Of a stretch of DNA of 19,645 nucleotides, positions 9,481 to 19,540 are shown one piece after another. The notes beneath the pieces were generated by a model, which was given only the letters and a program-made list of their open reading frames with translations, ran no database searches and was not told the origin of the DNA. The position numbers and the translations under genes were made by a program. The first letter of the stretch is position 1. Every line of letters starts with the position of its first letter. This DNA comes from Monoraphidium neglectum (lineage: Eukaryota > Chlorophyta > Chlorophyceae > Sphaeropleales > Selenastraceae), in contig NW_014012782.1 in NCBI RefSeq assembly GCF_000611645.1, forward strand, positions 1 to 19,645. Direction: 5' to 3'.

Positions 9481-10561
9481 ATGAGCTCCACTCAGTCCAC
9501 CGCGGGCACAATCGCTACCTTCGCGACCGGTGAGTCAGTTTGCACGTCACAGGCACGCGCCGCGCAGGTTGCACAGATCCCTTGGATGCAGGCGGTGTGC
9601 CGTTGAGTGCCGAATGATAGCCCCAGCACAAGCGTTGATGGCAGCGGCCCTGTTCCTTGCTCGTTCACCTCATTACCAACGCCCTTTGCGCGCAGGCATC
9701 TTCGCGGGGGGCGCACTTTTCATATCGGCCGTGGACCAGCCAGCGTTGATGGCCAAGGACCCCACCGGCGTGGTGCGGGGCAGTCACCCAGTTGCTGCCC
9801 TAGTTGCGCCAGCTTCTGTGAAAGCTTGGCGGCGGCCTGGTGCATGTGTGCTTGGCTGGGAACAATTGGTTTTGCTTGACCAGCCTCATGTGTACACATA
9901 GCAACCGGAGAAGGTACCATCACCCCACGCCACCTCACGACCATGCCCTTGTCGCTGCCGTTGCGCAGCACGCGGCTGAGGGTTTTGCTGAGATGTACAA
10001 GCGGGCGGCACCCATCCAGGGCTCTCTGGCCATTCTTGGTGGCACGGCGGCGTTGGTTGCGGCTTCGCAGGGTGGCCACTGCTCCAAGCTGCTCTGGGGA
10101 GGCAGCGGTGCGTTGCTGCTGGCCGTTTGGCCTTGGACTGTATTTGGCATGGTGAGTCGCAGCGAGGGACAGGGCTAGAGTGGGATGGTGGTTGCAGCCA
10201 GGGATAGGGCCAACGTTTGCATCTCTTACTTGGCTGCCTGTGGACAGCACAGTCGTGCACATACCTCGTCAGTTCTGGTTTACTGAATGACAAGCCGGCA
10301 CAGAGCCGCCACAGAGCCACTATGCGACCACCTTCAAGACCTTCATCTGCATGCATCTTCTGTCCCCATCCTCCCCAAACCGCCCGTTACCCTCAGATGC
10401 CCACCAACAAAAAGCTGATTGCGGGCGATGCACCTGCCACTGTGAGGGGCGAGCTTGTCAAGAAGTGGGGCAAGCTGCACCTGGTGCGCACTGCAGCGTC
10501 GGTCACATCCTTCGCGGTCATGGCGCTCGCGCTCGCGCGCCTCAAGCCTGTCCACAAGTGA
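9481..10561 (+). CDS. DUF1772-family membrane protein
   Basis: Four exons, 9481..9529, 9696..9772, 9969..10151 and 10397..10561, join in phase (1, 0, 0) to give 157 residues, the usual length for DUF1772 proteins (anthrone-oxygenase-like family). Diagnostic features are GIFAGGALFISAVDQPALMA at residues 17-36 (family pattern G-x-YAGAALYINxVEHPARxA), EMYKRAAPIQG around 51, WPWTVFGM ending at 103, and MPTNKKLI opening exon 4, followed by VKKWGKLHLVRT. Four hydrophobic segments are visible (about 17-30, 61-75, 89-103 and 139-152), as expected for a small four-helix membrane protein. Donors are GTGAGT, GTGCGG and GTGAGT; the last acceptor has a long pyrimidine tract and CAG just before the ATG of MPTNKK. 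Some relatives oxidise polyketide anthrones, but most members have no known reaction and I assign none. The family is common in bacteria and fungi. Confidence 0.85.
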
Positions 10562-10959
10562 AGCAGCCAAACAACACTTCGAGCGGAGGCGTGAGTTTAC
10601 AGGCAGCAGCGTGCGTGGCAGGCCGCCGTTGTCGCGGTGGCATCTTCGGGTGCAGCGACGGCTGCATCGTGGTCCAGCCGGATGCAGCAGGCACGCAAGG
10701 GTTGCAGTGCTGCTGCTGGGTCATCGCACGCATTTCCAAAGCGGGGACGCACCAAAGTTCAATGTACCCACGATATTGTACCGCACTGACTGTAGTGTGT
10801 GCTTTTCTCACTGCTTTGTGCTGCTGTTGTGCTTGGTCTCAATGCCTTGTGCAAGGATGCCTTCCCTGGCGTCCGTTGTGCCTCCCAGAAAAAGCTAAAT
10901 GAGGACAGCAACACGCAAAGCTTGCTGCCAAATCACTTGTATCATCAATCTGACTAGTG

Positions 10960-10964
10960 TGTAA
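10960..10964 (+). terminator. TGTAA poly(A) signal of the DUF1772 gene
   Basis: TGTAA is the usual chlorophyte polyadenylation signal. It lies about 400 bp after the TGA stop, giving a long 3' UTR typical of green algae. The intervening 10562-10959 has no recognisable coding content. Confidence 0.55.
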
Positions 10965-11271
10965 ACACAACCCACCCCAGCTGCTTGCTGTTTTTGTGGC
11001 CTCGAGTAGCTATTTCTGTTTTTGCCTAGCGAAGGGTGGGGCAATGGATGTTTGTGCGAACGCGCAGGAGCATGCTACTTGATCGTGTGTGCGTGCGTAA
11101 GTGTGCACATGCAAGCGTGAGCTTATTAGAAGGGAGCCCACCATGATGCAAAGGGCCCCTGCAGCTTGAGCACCACCTAACGGTTCATGTGTAGGACCTG
11201 TGCAGTGGCATGTAGGTGAGACATTGAACAAGACGGAGGGGGGAGAGAGTGAAACATAGTGATGTGCGTGC

Positions 11272-11317
<46 letters not shown>

Positions 11318-11551
11318 GTGTGTGTGTGTGTGTGTATGTGCATGCGCATGCGCCTGTGTGAGGCCGATCGACCTTTAAAATGGCTTTGAATGCCGATAAC
11401 TTGTGAGACATGCAAATATTACAAGCCGCGGGGGGGAGTTGGCGTGGTTCACGGCAGGTTTGATGAGCCAGTGATGAAGATGTTGACGTTTCAGGCAGCA
11501 GGACACGTGCCTGGCGCAGGCGCTGCTGGGCTACTATAGTAGTCAAGTAGC
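10965..11551. other. Intergenic stretch with microsatellite
   Basis: No gene is supported here. Open frames on the minus strand consist largely of the microsatellite read as Thr-His and Ser-Leu repeats. A perfect 12-bp palindrome CTACTATAGTAG (11531-11542) lies just before the transposon-like insertion at 11552. Confidence 0.5.
11270..11336. repeat. Compound microsatellite (GT)n(GA)n(GT)n
   Basis: Directly visible: GT repeats from about 11270 to 11296, switching to GA repeats to about 11318, then back to GT to about 11336. It lies outside any supported coding region. Confidence 0.95.
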
Positions 11552-11553
11552 TA

Positions 11554-11577
11554 CAGTGCACCCTCGTTAATTCCCGG
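11554..11577 (+). repeat. Left terminal inverted repeat
   Basis: Twenty-four bases, perfect complement of 12229-12252, directly after a TA dinucleotide. Confidence 0.9.
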
Positions 11578-12228
11578 CCCGTTAGCTCCCGGTTTCGTTA
11601 GCTCCCGGGCATAAGAGGCCACTACGTACGCCAGCCATAGAATTTCCCCTCAGTTCCTCCCGGTTTCGCTATCTCCCGCCTCCCGGTCAAAATTGCCGTC
11701 CCCGGGAGATAAATTTAGCACTAGAATGCGCATAAATCGGCCGAGCCAGCCCCTAGAAAAGACGTAAAAGCCTCTCTGGACATTGATTCGAAGTTAGGAT
11801 CCTAGAGCACTGCAAAAAAGCGTGGCACTGGGTAGCCTGCCGCGGCTGCACAGTGGCGGTGCCAACCCGCTGTGTGAGGCAACAGTCAGGCGTGCCATGA
11901 GAGTTTGAATTGGATGCAGCAATATGTGATCTGTACCTTTGGCATCGGCTGGCGGCGTCGCAATGCACGTTAAACCAGCTGTGGGGTGCAGCACTGCCGC
12001 CGCTTGCTTACGCACAGCAGCAGTGATGTTGCTGCTGCTGCCATGATTTCATCACCACGGGCGCTTATACATGACACGGTATATATACCATATATATGTA
12101 TGTCACTTAGCGACTCCTACAAGAGGTTCTGGCGCTGTTCCTGCCATCCCAACGGCCCTCGAGGCCCGAGACCCGGTTCGATTGTTCCCGGTTTCTATAT
12201 CTCCCGGCCATAACAGCTCACACTACCC

Positions 12229-12252
12229 CCGGGAATTAACGAGGGTGCACTG
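12229..12252 (-). repeat. Right terminal inverted repeat
   Basis: Twenty-four bases ending GGGTGCACTG, directly before a TA dinucleotide; a perfect inverted copy of the left end. Confidence 0.9.
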
Positions 12253-12254
12253 TA

Positions 12255-13312
12255 CTTGGGTGGGGCTTGGGTGATAAAGGTGTGTCAGACGCAGCCTTCA
12301 ACAGACAGCATACTGCTTTGCAGCCCGGTCCCGGCTTGCCTGTTGGCAATAGATCAGTAGCATCAGCCAAACCGCCGCCCGCGTGTGCAATTCGAATCCT
12401 GGTGTGGGGCAAGAGGTTACATCTAGCAAGAGTGATGACTGATGCAATGTCTCTCTAGGCGTTGGTCACATTGGTGGCTGGGAACACCTGGTGGCTGATT
12501 GTGTGGGCAGCTGCTCAACATACACGGTAAAAGAAGGCAGTCAAGCTCACAGCTCGCGTCGCTTGGGGGTCGTCCCTGCTACAGTAGGAACTCCAGGCGA
12601 AAGAGGAGGCCCGTGGCTCCCTCAGCGAGCACGCCAATGACACACATCTCTGTTGTGGCAGCCAGTCTGGGCTAGGATGCATGTGCCCCTCACTGCTTCC
12701 CGGCACGGCCGCACACGCTTTCTCCTCTACTCATATAGCTCGGGGCTTCCGCCCTTGGGAAGTCAGGGGCTTCTTTTTGCAAAGGGATGTTGCGCTGCTG
12801 CTTGCATGGCGTAATGGAATGTGACGTCTCATTACGTGGCCCGGCTGTTTGCCAGCGCGTGCGACAGGGCACAGAGTGTAAGCGCAGAGCGGACGCTGTC
12901 CGCAACGTGCCGCATGGAGTGAGAAAGGTGCACGCAACCCCTCGTTGGCTGTTCTAGTGCTCCCACACTGAGGTGCATCTGCAAAGGCCCGCCAGGCAGG
13001 CAAGTCTGAGCGCAACCGACGGTTGGCGGCGCGCCGACAGCGGTGAGAGGCATATGATGCATGGTGAAACTGATTTAATCAAGACCACGACGCAGGCCGC
13101 GAGCTGGGCCACGGCGCTGCTGGGAAGGTGCTGCTTCGGTGGCAGGCCCCTTCGCGGCAATTGGCTGAAATGCGCGCACGCGCACCGCCCTCAATCAGTA
13201 TTTAATCTCAAGTGTGGCATGGCACCACACGAAGTCATATTTTCGGTCGGTTTCCGCCTCGCCTCTCAAACCCAGTCCGAAGCACGGTAGCTGTGGTAGC
13301 CTCACCGCAGCC
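12255..13312. other. Intergenic stretch without a supported gene
   Basis: About 1 kb with no frame I can assign. One exon-like piece is present at 12459-12530 (acceptor CTCTCTAG, then a hydrophobic frame ALVTLVAGNTWWLIVWAA to a TAA stop), but no partner exon was found. The last part should hold the promoter of the candidate gene that starts at 13313. Confidence 0.4.
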
Positions 13313-14561
13313 ATGCCTTCCGCAACAGCGTATGTGCCGTGGTCCCTGTGGCAGCCCGTGAAGGCTGCGCCAGCCCCGCCTGCCGATGCTGCCACGCCAC
13401 CCCCGAAGCGCGCGCTTGGCATTGGTGAAGCCCCAGCCGTTGGAGCTGCGGCAGCCAACTCCTGCGCAACTGGGGTGCGGAGGGCGTCCGTCTCTGGCCC
13501 ACTGGGCCTTGACATTGGAGGCATCTTTTGGGCGTGTGCGGACGGTGCGTGGGTTGGCTGAGACGACGCCTTCCTCTGACGGTTGGGACATGATCGAGCC
13601 TCGCTGGCGGCCCTCAGCAGCACTGCCTCTCAGCAGAGCCGTGTTATGCTTGCACCGCGATGCCCTTGGATTTCACGCACTGCCTGCTAGCCTTGCCCAC
13701 CCTCACTCCCTTGCCTTCTCGCCCTGTCATCACCCTGCCTCCTCGCAGTCGGCCCTTGCTAATGGGGCATGCGCCTGAGCTTCCAAGGTGCATGGTGCAG
13801 CCACGGCCCTGCTGTGGCTGGCCTGTACAGCTGCGAGAGATGAATTGGCGGGCTCATCCCGCTGCAAGCGGTAGCGAGCGGCCGCTGGATACTCTGCGAC
13901 AGGTTGCTGCGCAGACGCAGGGAGGTCGCGCAGCGTTTTCTCCGCTAACAGAGAGGTGTTAGTGTCAGCCAACTGCCGCATCCAGCACACGTGCCGCAAG
14001 TTGCTATTGTGAGATTGAGGGCACGTTGTGCCAGGCAGCATATCGCCGCTTTCCCACAACGCATGCGTCCTCGCCGCAGTGACGCAATAGCAAGTGCCAT
14101 CGAACACACGGCGTGCCCATGCCGCGGCCACTGCAAGATGTGGCCCGGGGCTCCCATCCTCAACCATTGAAAGCCTCCTTCAACAACTGCGAACACAGCA
14201 CGCGGCATGGGTGCTTAGGGACCCATGGCACTGCCGTCCTACCAAATTGTACCCTACATGGTGCTTCCACCTCGAGGGAGCGCTCGCGTTTGCGTGGTGC
14301 AATTGTGCCGCTGTACAACCCTGCCACCTTTTGTAAACATCTGTTTCATGTTATCCATTCAATTTGCGCGGCAGCAGTGATGGTGCGTCCGCAGGCGGTG
14401 TTTTCCTCAGCTGGTGGACAACACTGGCAGGCGGCGTCGCAGCAATCCGATGGTGTGCACTCAGTGTGAATCCAACATCAGAGCCACATGCATGCTTACA
14501 ATACGATGTCGAGGCCAGGAACCGTTTGTTTGACGGTCAAACAAATCACCCCTGCAAATGA
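13313..14561 (+). CDS. Candidate two-exon gene, unknown small protein with hydrophobic C-terminal part
   Basis: Not recognised. Exon 1 starts at an ATG in a good context (CGCAGCCATGCC) and runs 13313..13544: MPSATAYVPWSLWQPVKAAP, an Ala/Pro-rich region, then LGLDIGGIFWACADG, with donor GTGCGT in phase 1. A phase-matching acceptor at 14394 opens exon 2, 14395..14561: GVFLSWWTTLAGGVAAIRWC, and a short polar end to a TGA stop, 132 residues in all. The 850-bp intron is longer than its neighbours' and contains a TGTAA (14332-14336), which argues instead for two unrelated pieces, the first ending at the in-frame stop near 13561. The pairing is therefore weak. Confidence 0.3.
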
Positions 14562-14932
14562 CAACAATCTTCCCCAGCCAGGGGAATGTGCGGGTTGATC
14601 AGGTAGAAGTTATTGTATCACTCACACAGGTGTCCATTCGTGGGTGCTGCTTGCCTGTCTTGATTGTGGCTGCAGCCAACTTCACGGCCATGAAAAGTTC
14701 TCTCATTCATCAAACCTCATAATAACGCCGATCGCGGCTCGCCCTGGCACCGGCCAATCTGCTCAGGGTTTGAAAGTGATGCTCTGCTGCACTCATCCGT
14801 GCAAAGGCTGTGGCGTGCACCCCCGCAACGGCTTGGCGCGAGACCCTATGCAGCCAATCTGCGTTTGCATCTTCTGATTACTTACCATACTTGCTGTGCG
14901 CGTCGTGCTCTGGGCTCTGCGACACTGCAGCG
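14562..14932. other. Probable 5' region of the EF-hand gene
   Basis: No independent gene is seen. An open frame entering from 14810 is continuous with the first EF-hand exon, so the true start or an extra 5' exon could lie here. No clear TATA element was found. Confidence 0.35.
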
Positions 14933-15416
14933 ATGCGAGCAGTGGTGGCCTTCTTCGCGGGGTGCCTGCGGCCTCGAATACCTCAACATGATGAGCACGA
15001 AGCCCTGGATACACTGGACATGGACGGGATCGTGCGGCCTGAGCTTGGTGCGTGACACCGCGCCAGCGCACACCGTCCCAGGTGGCAGGCATATTGCAGC
15101 GCCTGTGCGTCGCTTGACAAACCCCGAAGCGCCTTGTCCCCCGCACAGGCAAAGGCGCTATGGGCCTACTTGAGCGTGGCGCAGGCAGCTGCGAACTCGA
15201 TAGCAGCCAGCCCAGCCGTGAGGTCATGCGCAAGTCGATATCCGCCACCTCGAGCGGTAGCAGCCTCATCTCTGCCGGATGGCTGCGGCAGGCGCCAGGG
15301 CAGCAGCAGCAGCAGCAGCAACAACAGCAGCAGCCACAGCAACAGGTGCTTTCTAGCTCGCCACACCAGGCGCAGCACGAGCCACAGCCGACACCGCCGC
15401 CGCCGCCGCCGCCGCC

Positions 15417-15452
<36 letters not shown>

Positions 15453-17799
15453 TGCGGCGACCCCTGTCTCCGAGGACATGGCCTCCACGTCCTACCCCAC
15501 GAACTCGTGGTGGGAGGGCTGCGAGGACGGCAGCGGTGGCGGGCGGGAGGTGATGAGTGCGACGGTCACGATGGCTCGGGAGGCTGAGAGCGCCCTCGAC
15601 TTTGTGGTGGGTGCACGCGCGGATTTGCCGCCCCTGCGCCTGTTCACGCTTGGGGGGTAGGCCGGGGGCCTTGCAGTAAGGTGGCTGTCAAGCACGCGAA
15701 TTGTGGAGGGGCGCACCGCACCGTCAGCCCGGCGCTCGCTGCCAACGGGCGGCAGCGCACCGGCGGCAGCTTGGCCTCCCTCCCCCTCTCAGCGCATCCC
15801 TCGGCCCTTATGGCACGCCCGCGGCCCCGCTGCGACCCCTTCGCCGGCCGCGCAGCTGGAGGGCAGTGCCAAGAGCGCTGGTGTGCTGTTCAGGCGCTAC
15901 GACATGGATCTGGACGGCCTGCTCAGGAAGCAAGACCTCTACGGTGAGGGATCACTCCTGAGGCGCAGTGCGCACAGGGTGCGCGGCACACAGGGCAGCG
16001 GGCGGCGCCGCAGAGGGGCGCGGCCGAGGACGCCGCGAATGCTGTCATCGCCGGTGCCGCCGAGCGGCTGCCACTCAGCTGCGGGCCGCGAAGTGGTTGA
16101 CTCTCATTCCCTGCCGACCGCTGCAAGCACGACACTGCCGCCCCCCGCAACGTGGCGCTGCTGCATGCGACACCACCCCTAGACCTGCTGTTGGAGCTCA
16201 ATCTGGCGCTGCCCTATGAGGAGTACCAGCGCCTGGTGGACTTCTTGTTTGCGGCTGCAGGTGTCCGGAGGAGCGGAGGGCGCAGGGTTGGGGGGACAGC
16301 TGGGATCGCAAGGCTTGAGAGGTCGTCGCAGTGGCGGCCGCGAGGGTGCTTGTGTTGCGTCGGAAGCAAGGCTTGCCTATCCTGACAGCCCGCTGGCTTC
16401 GTCAAAGAAGAGCCCTTCAGGTCTCGTCGCAGTCAGCAGCACCCTCGTCGCATGCGCGGTGATGCGCTTGCTCGCCCACTGTATGACCACCTTCCCACTG
16501 AACAGACCAGGACCGTGACGCGCGGCTGGCCATGTGCGAGTTCCTTCCGCTGTACAAGCTGCTGTGCCGCGCGCGCCGCGCGTTCAAGCGGCAAGACCAC
16601 CATTGGAACGGCCAGATCGACAGGTGTGGGCGTCGCTGCACTTGCACACATGGGTGGGCGGTTGCAAACCATGACGTGATGGCGCAGGGAAGCTGGTGAC
16701 AGGCATGAGAGCAGAATTTACGTCTGACCACTTGAATGTCCTCTTCTGGCAGCGGGGTGCATTTGAATGCACTCGCCCCTGCTTTCACTGCGCCGCCAGT
16801 TTGCGCGCAAAAAAGTGTGTTCAGCACAGCCAGCCCGGTCTTGTTGCAAAGCTGCGCAGTCCCCTGGGTGCATATCGCAATCCTTGCTGCATCGTTGCCC
16901 TCTGTGTTTCCCACGCAACGCACGCAGGTACGACTTCGTCCAGCTGCTCATTGACCTGGGCATACTTCATGATCAGCCGCACCCAGTCACCTTGGACGCC
17001 AGCACCACGGCCAGCAAGGAGACCCTGCTGGACAACCCCCGGAGCGCTCGCAGGGCAGGCAAGCGCGCCACCGGGGCGGCACCAACGACGGCGGCAGCTC
17101 TGCAGCAGCGGCAGCATCAGCAGCAGCAGCGAGCGGCGGCACCAGCTTTCGCGGCCGTTCCGGGGCCGGGGCAGGAGCGCAGCCAGCAGCAGCAGGGGTT
17201 GAGGCTGCGTGAGCTCGTAGAGCACGGCTTCAGGTGAGGGGTGAGCCAGTGCAGGGTGTGAGCCAGCCCTGCATACGGTTATGTTATGCGCAGTGACATG
17301 TTGCCGTCAATGAGGCTTTGCCGACATTGTTTCAAAGCACGTTTCTCAACAACCAACTTGCACCACCCCCTCCACTGCCCCCCAAAACGCACGCACACAC
17401 AAATACATGCACGCACACAAACATTCACACACGGAAGGCCCTGCGTGATTGAAGCCGTCCTCACACAAACCTCCCTGCCCGCAGCATGGCTGACCGCGCC
17501 GGCCGCGGCACCGTCAACTTTGGTCAAGCGCTCTGCTGGTACGCCCAGTACCTCAACGTGCAGGGGGGCGTGCCACCCATGGATGAGAACGGGGACGTCC
17601 TCGCTCTGCCACCCTCCGGCCTCGCTGCGCCGTCGTGGGCGCGGTGAGGGGCGTGGTCGGGGAGCCCGTGCGGCGGCTCTGGTGGCGTGCGGTTGCCCTC
17701 TCGCCTCGCCGCTGCCCTCTGCCTCCCCCTGGCTGACCGTAACATGCAATCACTGGCAGCGGCAGCACACGCGGCGAGAGTGTTTCGGCGCCGCAGTGA
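14933..17799 (+). CDS. Multi-EF-hand calcium-binding-type protein with polyGln/polyPro insert
   Basis: Eight exons join in phase: 14933..15047, 15149..15606, 15856..15943, 16183..16260, 16506..16623, 16928..17233, 17485..17643, 17760..17799 (453 residues). EF-hand-like loops: LDTLDMDGIVRPEL (~26-39, degenerate), DMDLDGLLRKQD (~207-218), DQDRDARLAMCE (~247-258, canonical acidic positions but Ala for Gly), DHHWNGQIDRYD (~277-288) and DRAGRGTVNFGQ (~391-402, degenerate). Each is flanked by helices, for example LFRRYDMDLDG and AFKRQDHHWNG. Exon 2 inserts Gln, Pro and Gln runs (15301-15450). Exon 3 may begin at 15793 after a strong pyrimidine tract, also phase 0, adding 21 residues. The last intron (17644-17759) has a GTGAGG donor, CTGAC branch-like site, pyrimidine tract and CAG; if unspliced, translation stops at 17647. 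Calcium binding is inferred; the biological role is unknown. The start codon is provisional. Confidence 0.68.
15301..15450 (+). repeat. CAG/CAA, CCG, CAG low-complexity block (polyGln-polyPro-polyGln)
   Basis: In-frame CAG/CAA runs at 15301-15345, a CCG run at about 15391-15418 and a second CAG run at 15418-15450 in exon 2 of the EF-hand gene. They are read as Gln, Pro and Gln homopolymers. Confidence 0.9.
17380..17440 (+). repeat. CA-rich simple sequence inside an EF-hand gene intron
   Basis: Imperfect ACGCACACACAAA-type repeats within the intron 17234-17484, ahead of the acceptor at 17484. Confidence 0.7.
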
Positions 17800-19540
17800 G
17801 GTGTGTCTTTCCACGGCCCACTGGTACCAGGCCGCGCATGCCGTCGCTGTTACAGGCCTCGCAGTAGCGATTGTGTGGCTTCGGAGGACGAGCGTGCTGT
17901 CGGACACGTCCACAGCACTGGTGGGGCGGCGTTGCACGCACATACTCACGCCATGTGTCATTTGTGAGAGTCAAGCCGCGCCTGGGCTTGGCAATGCTTT
18001 ATGTACATTGTTGCTTGGCACGCGTGTTTGGCGCTTGTCAAACCCGCAGCAGCTGCGCTGCTAGCCTTCACACACTACTGAAAAGTCCCCTGCCTCGTCG
18101 GCCAGCTGTTGGGCAGGCCATCTGTCATGTTGTGTGCCTTGATTGCTGGAGTATACAGGGAGAGAACGAGCTCGTGTGAGAACACGGGGCGCGTACCCCC
18201 CCCTTGCGCCCATGTCTTGTGCGCTGTTATGGCACGTCCACCGCACTGCCACGTCACCTTAAGTCGCCCATGTGACGTTCGCATTTTTGAAGGAATGTAT
18301 AAACCTTGCCTTTGCATCCATGCGCCTTGCTGCGCACGCAAGCTGGACCTACGTACCCCACTCTGCACTGCCACCCCAACCACGCCCGTACGTTGTGCCT
18401 CGGCGCCCACACGCGAGTTTGCAAGCAGCCACGTTGCTGCCCCTTCCTAGCTTGCCTCACATACTCGACATTGGTTGGGTGCATTGCGCGTGGATGGAAC
18501 CCTCCAAATCTTCACAGCGATCGCGCCGCCAAATTCAAAATGGGCGTCCATTAGCCAACCCAACCGCGCCTGAGCCTCGGCGCCACACCCACACCTTTGC
18601 CCTTGAGCCGCCTCTGCTCCCCGAGGTTCCCTAGACCGTTGTGGCGCGTGTTGCTGTGATTTGAACGAAGGCTACGCTTTACTTGCCTGTGCCACTTCTT
18701 GGTAGCGTCTGCGTGCACTCTTACCACTGCTGGTTGGGTCCCTTCGTTTCGCATTGAAGAGGCTGATTCTTTCGTTATCGCTTGCCACCACCAGTTGCAC
18801 CTGGCAAAGCGTCACACAGCAAGCAGTTGTGCCCTGCATCCATGGTAGCACGACGATTCGCGCGAGGGCCGCGTCGCGGCACGCACGGCAGCGATGTTGA
18901 TTCCTGACGTGCAAGGCTGGCCATCCTGCCTGCATGCTTGCATAGCGGGCGAGGCGTACAACTGGCTAGCTTGTCATGCATACAACGAGTGCGCTATGGC
19001 TCCTTCCAAGCTTTTCAGCTCCCTTTGGAGACGCACTCATTCTTCAAAGTTTGGCCGGCAGGCTGATGGTGGAAAGCAATTACTTCATGCTGTAACGTTG
19101 GGTCCGCGGCAGCAGCCTTTTTGACTTTGGCAGGAGCGCCGGCGCACAGGCCCGCTGGCGCTCGCAAAGTACAACACATATGCCTGCCCGCACACGCCGG
19201 CATGCACGCATTCGCGCGCAGCGCACACCAGCACACACTTTGGGCCGGCCTTGCTTTGTGCACGCCTCCCGTCCAGCAGGCGCAGCTGCTTTGTACGGCG
19301 CGCGGCAGCCACCTGAGTCTCAGTCACCCAATGTCAATTGTATATAGTCCAATCCCGTGAGCCTGGATGGCTTCAGAAGCGGGAAACCACGGGGCGCTGC
19401 AACAATCCTAATCCCAACCCTGCTCAGCCAGGCGACACCCAATGCCCGGCTTGACCAGCTCGCATGAGGGTCTTAGCTGAACTTGCGCCCTCGCGCTAGC
19501 TGCTGGGACGGTGTGCTGTCCTCAATGCGGTCCTCATCTT
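17800..19540. other. Long stretch with little recognisable coding content
   Basis: It begins with the 3' UTR of the EF-hand gene. I found no plus-strand TGTAA in the first 500 bp. Open frames in all six frames are short and low in recognisable content. A 104-codon plus frame from the ATG at 18320 to 18634, just after a TATA element, is possible but has no recognised motif. A TATA-like TGTATATAG occurs near 19338, about 200 bp before the secreted-protein start. Confidence 0.4.
18251..18303 (+). promoter_or_regulatory. Promoter-like cluster: paired ACGTCAC/GTGACGT sites and TATAAA
   Basis: ACGTCAC at 18251-18257 and its inverted copy GTGACGT at 18272-18278 are both TGACGT (bZIP/CRE-type) core sites, and TATAAA follows at 18298-18303. 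The arrangement looks like a real core promoter on the plus strand, but the transcript it would drive is unknown; the nearest ATG is at 18320. Confidence 0.4.

Larger units (their letters stand above)
11554..12252. mobile_element. 699-bp TIR element flanked by TA; non-autonomous, pogo/Tigger-like (Tc1/mariner group)
   Basis: The ends are perfect 24-bp inverted repeats, 11554-11577 starting CAGTGCACCCTCGTTAATTC and its complement at 12229-12252, each flanked outside by TA (11552-11553 and 12253-12254). A TA target duplication and CAGT...CCCTCG ends are what pogo/Tigger elements carry. The inside has no transposase-like frame, so it is non-autonomous. Subterminal copies of CCCGGTTTC occur at 11588-11596, 11659-11667 and 12187-12195, all in the same direction, together with further CTCCCGG words; these may be transposase-binding sites. 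The centre is lower in GC and includes an AT-rich stretch near 12080-12105. Structure is seen directly; the superfamily is inferred. Confidence 0.82.

Noticed and set aside
11010..11561. 183-codon minus-strand frame with Thr-His and Ser-Leu runs
   Set aside because: Mainly the translated microsatellite.
12459..12530. Hydrophobic exon-like piece after a CTCTCTAG acceptor
   Set aside because: No upstream exon in matching phase was found on either side of the transposon, so it is not called as a gene.
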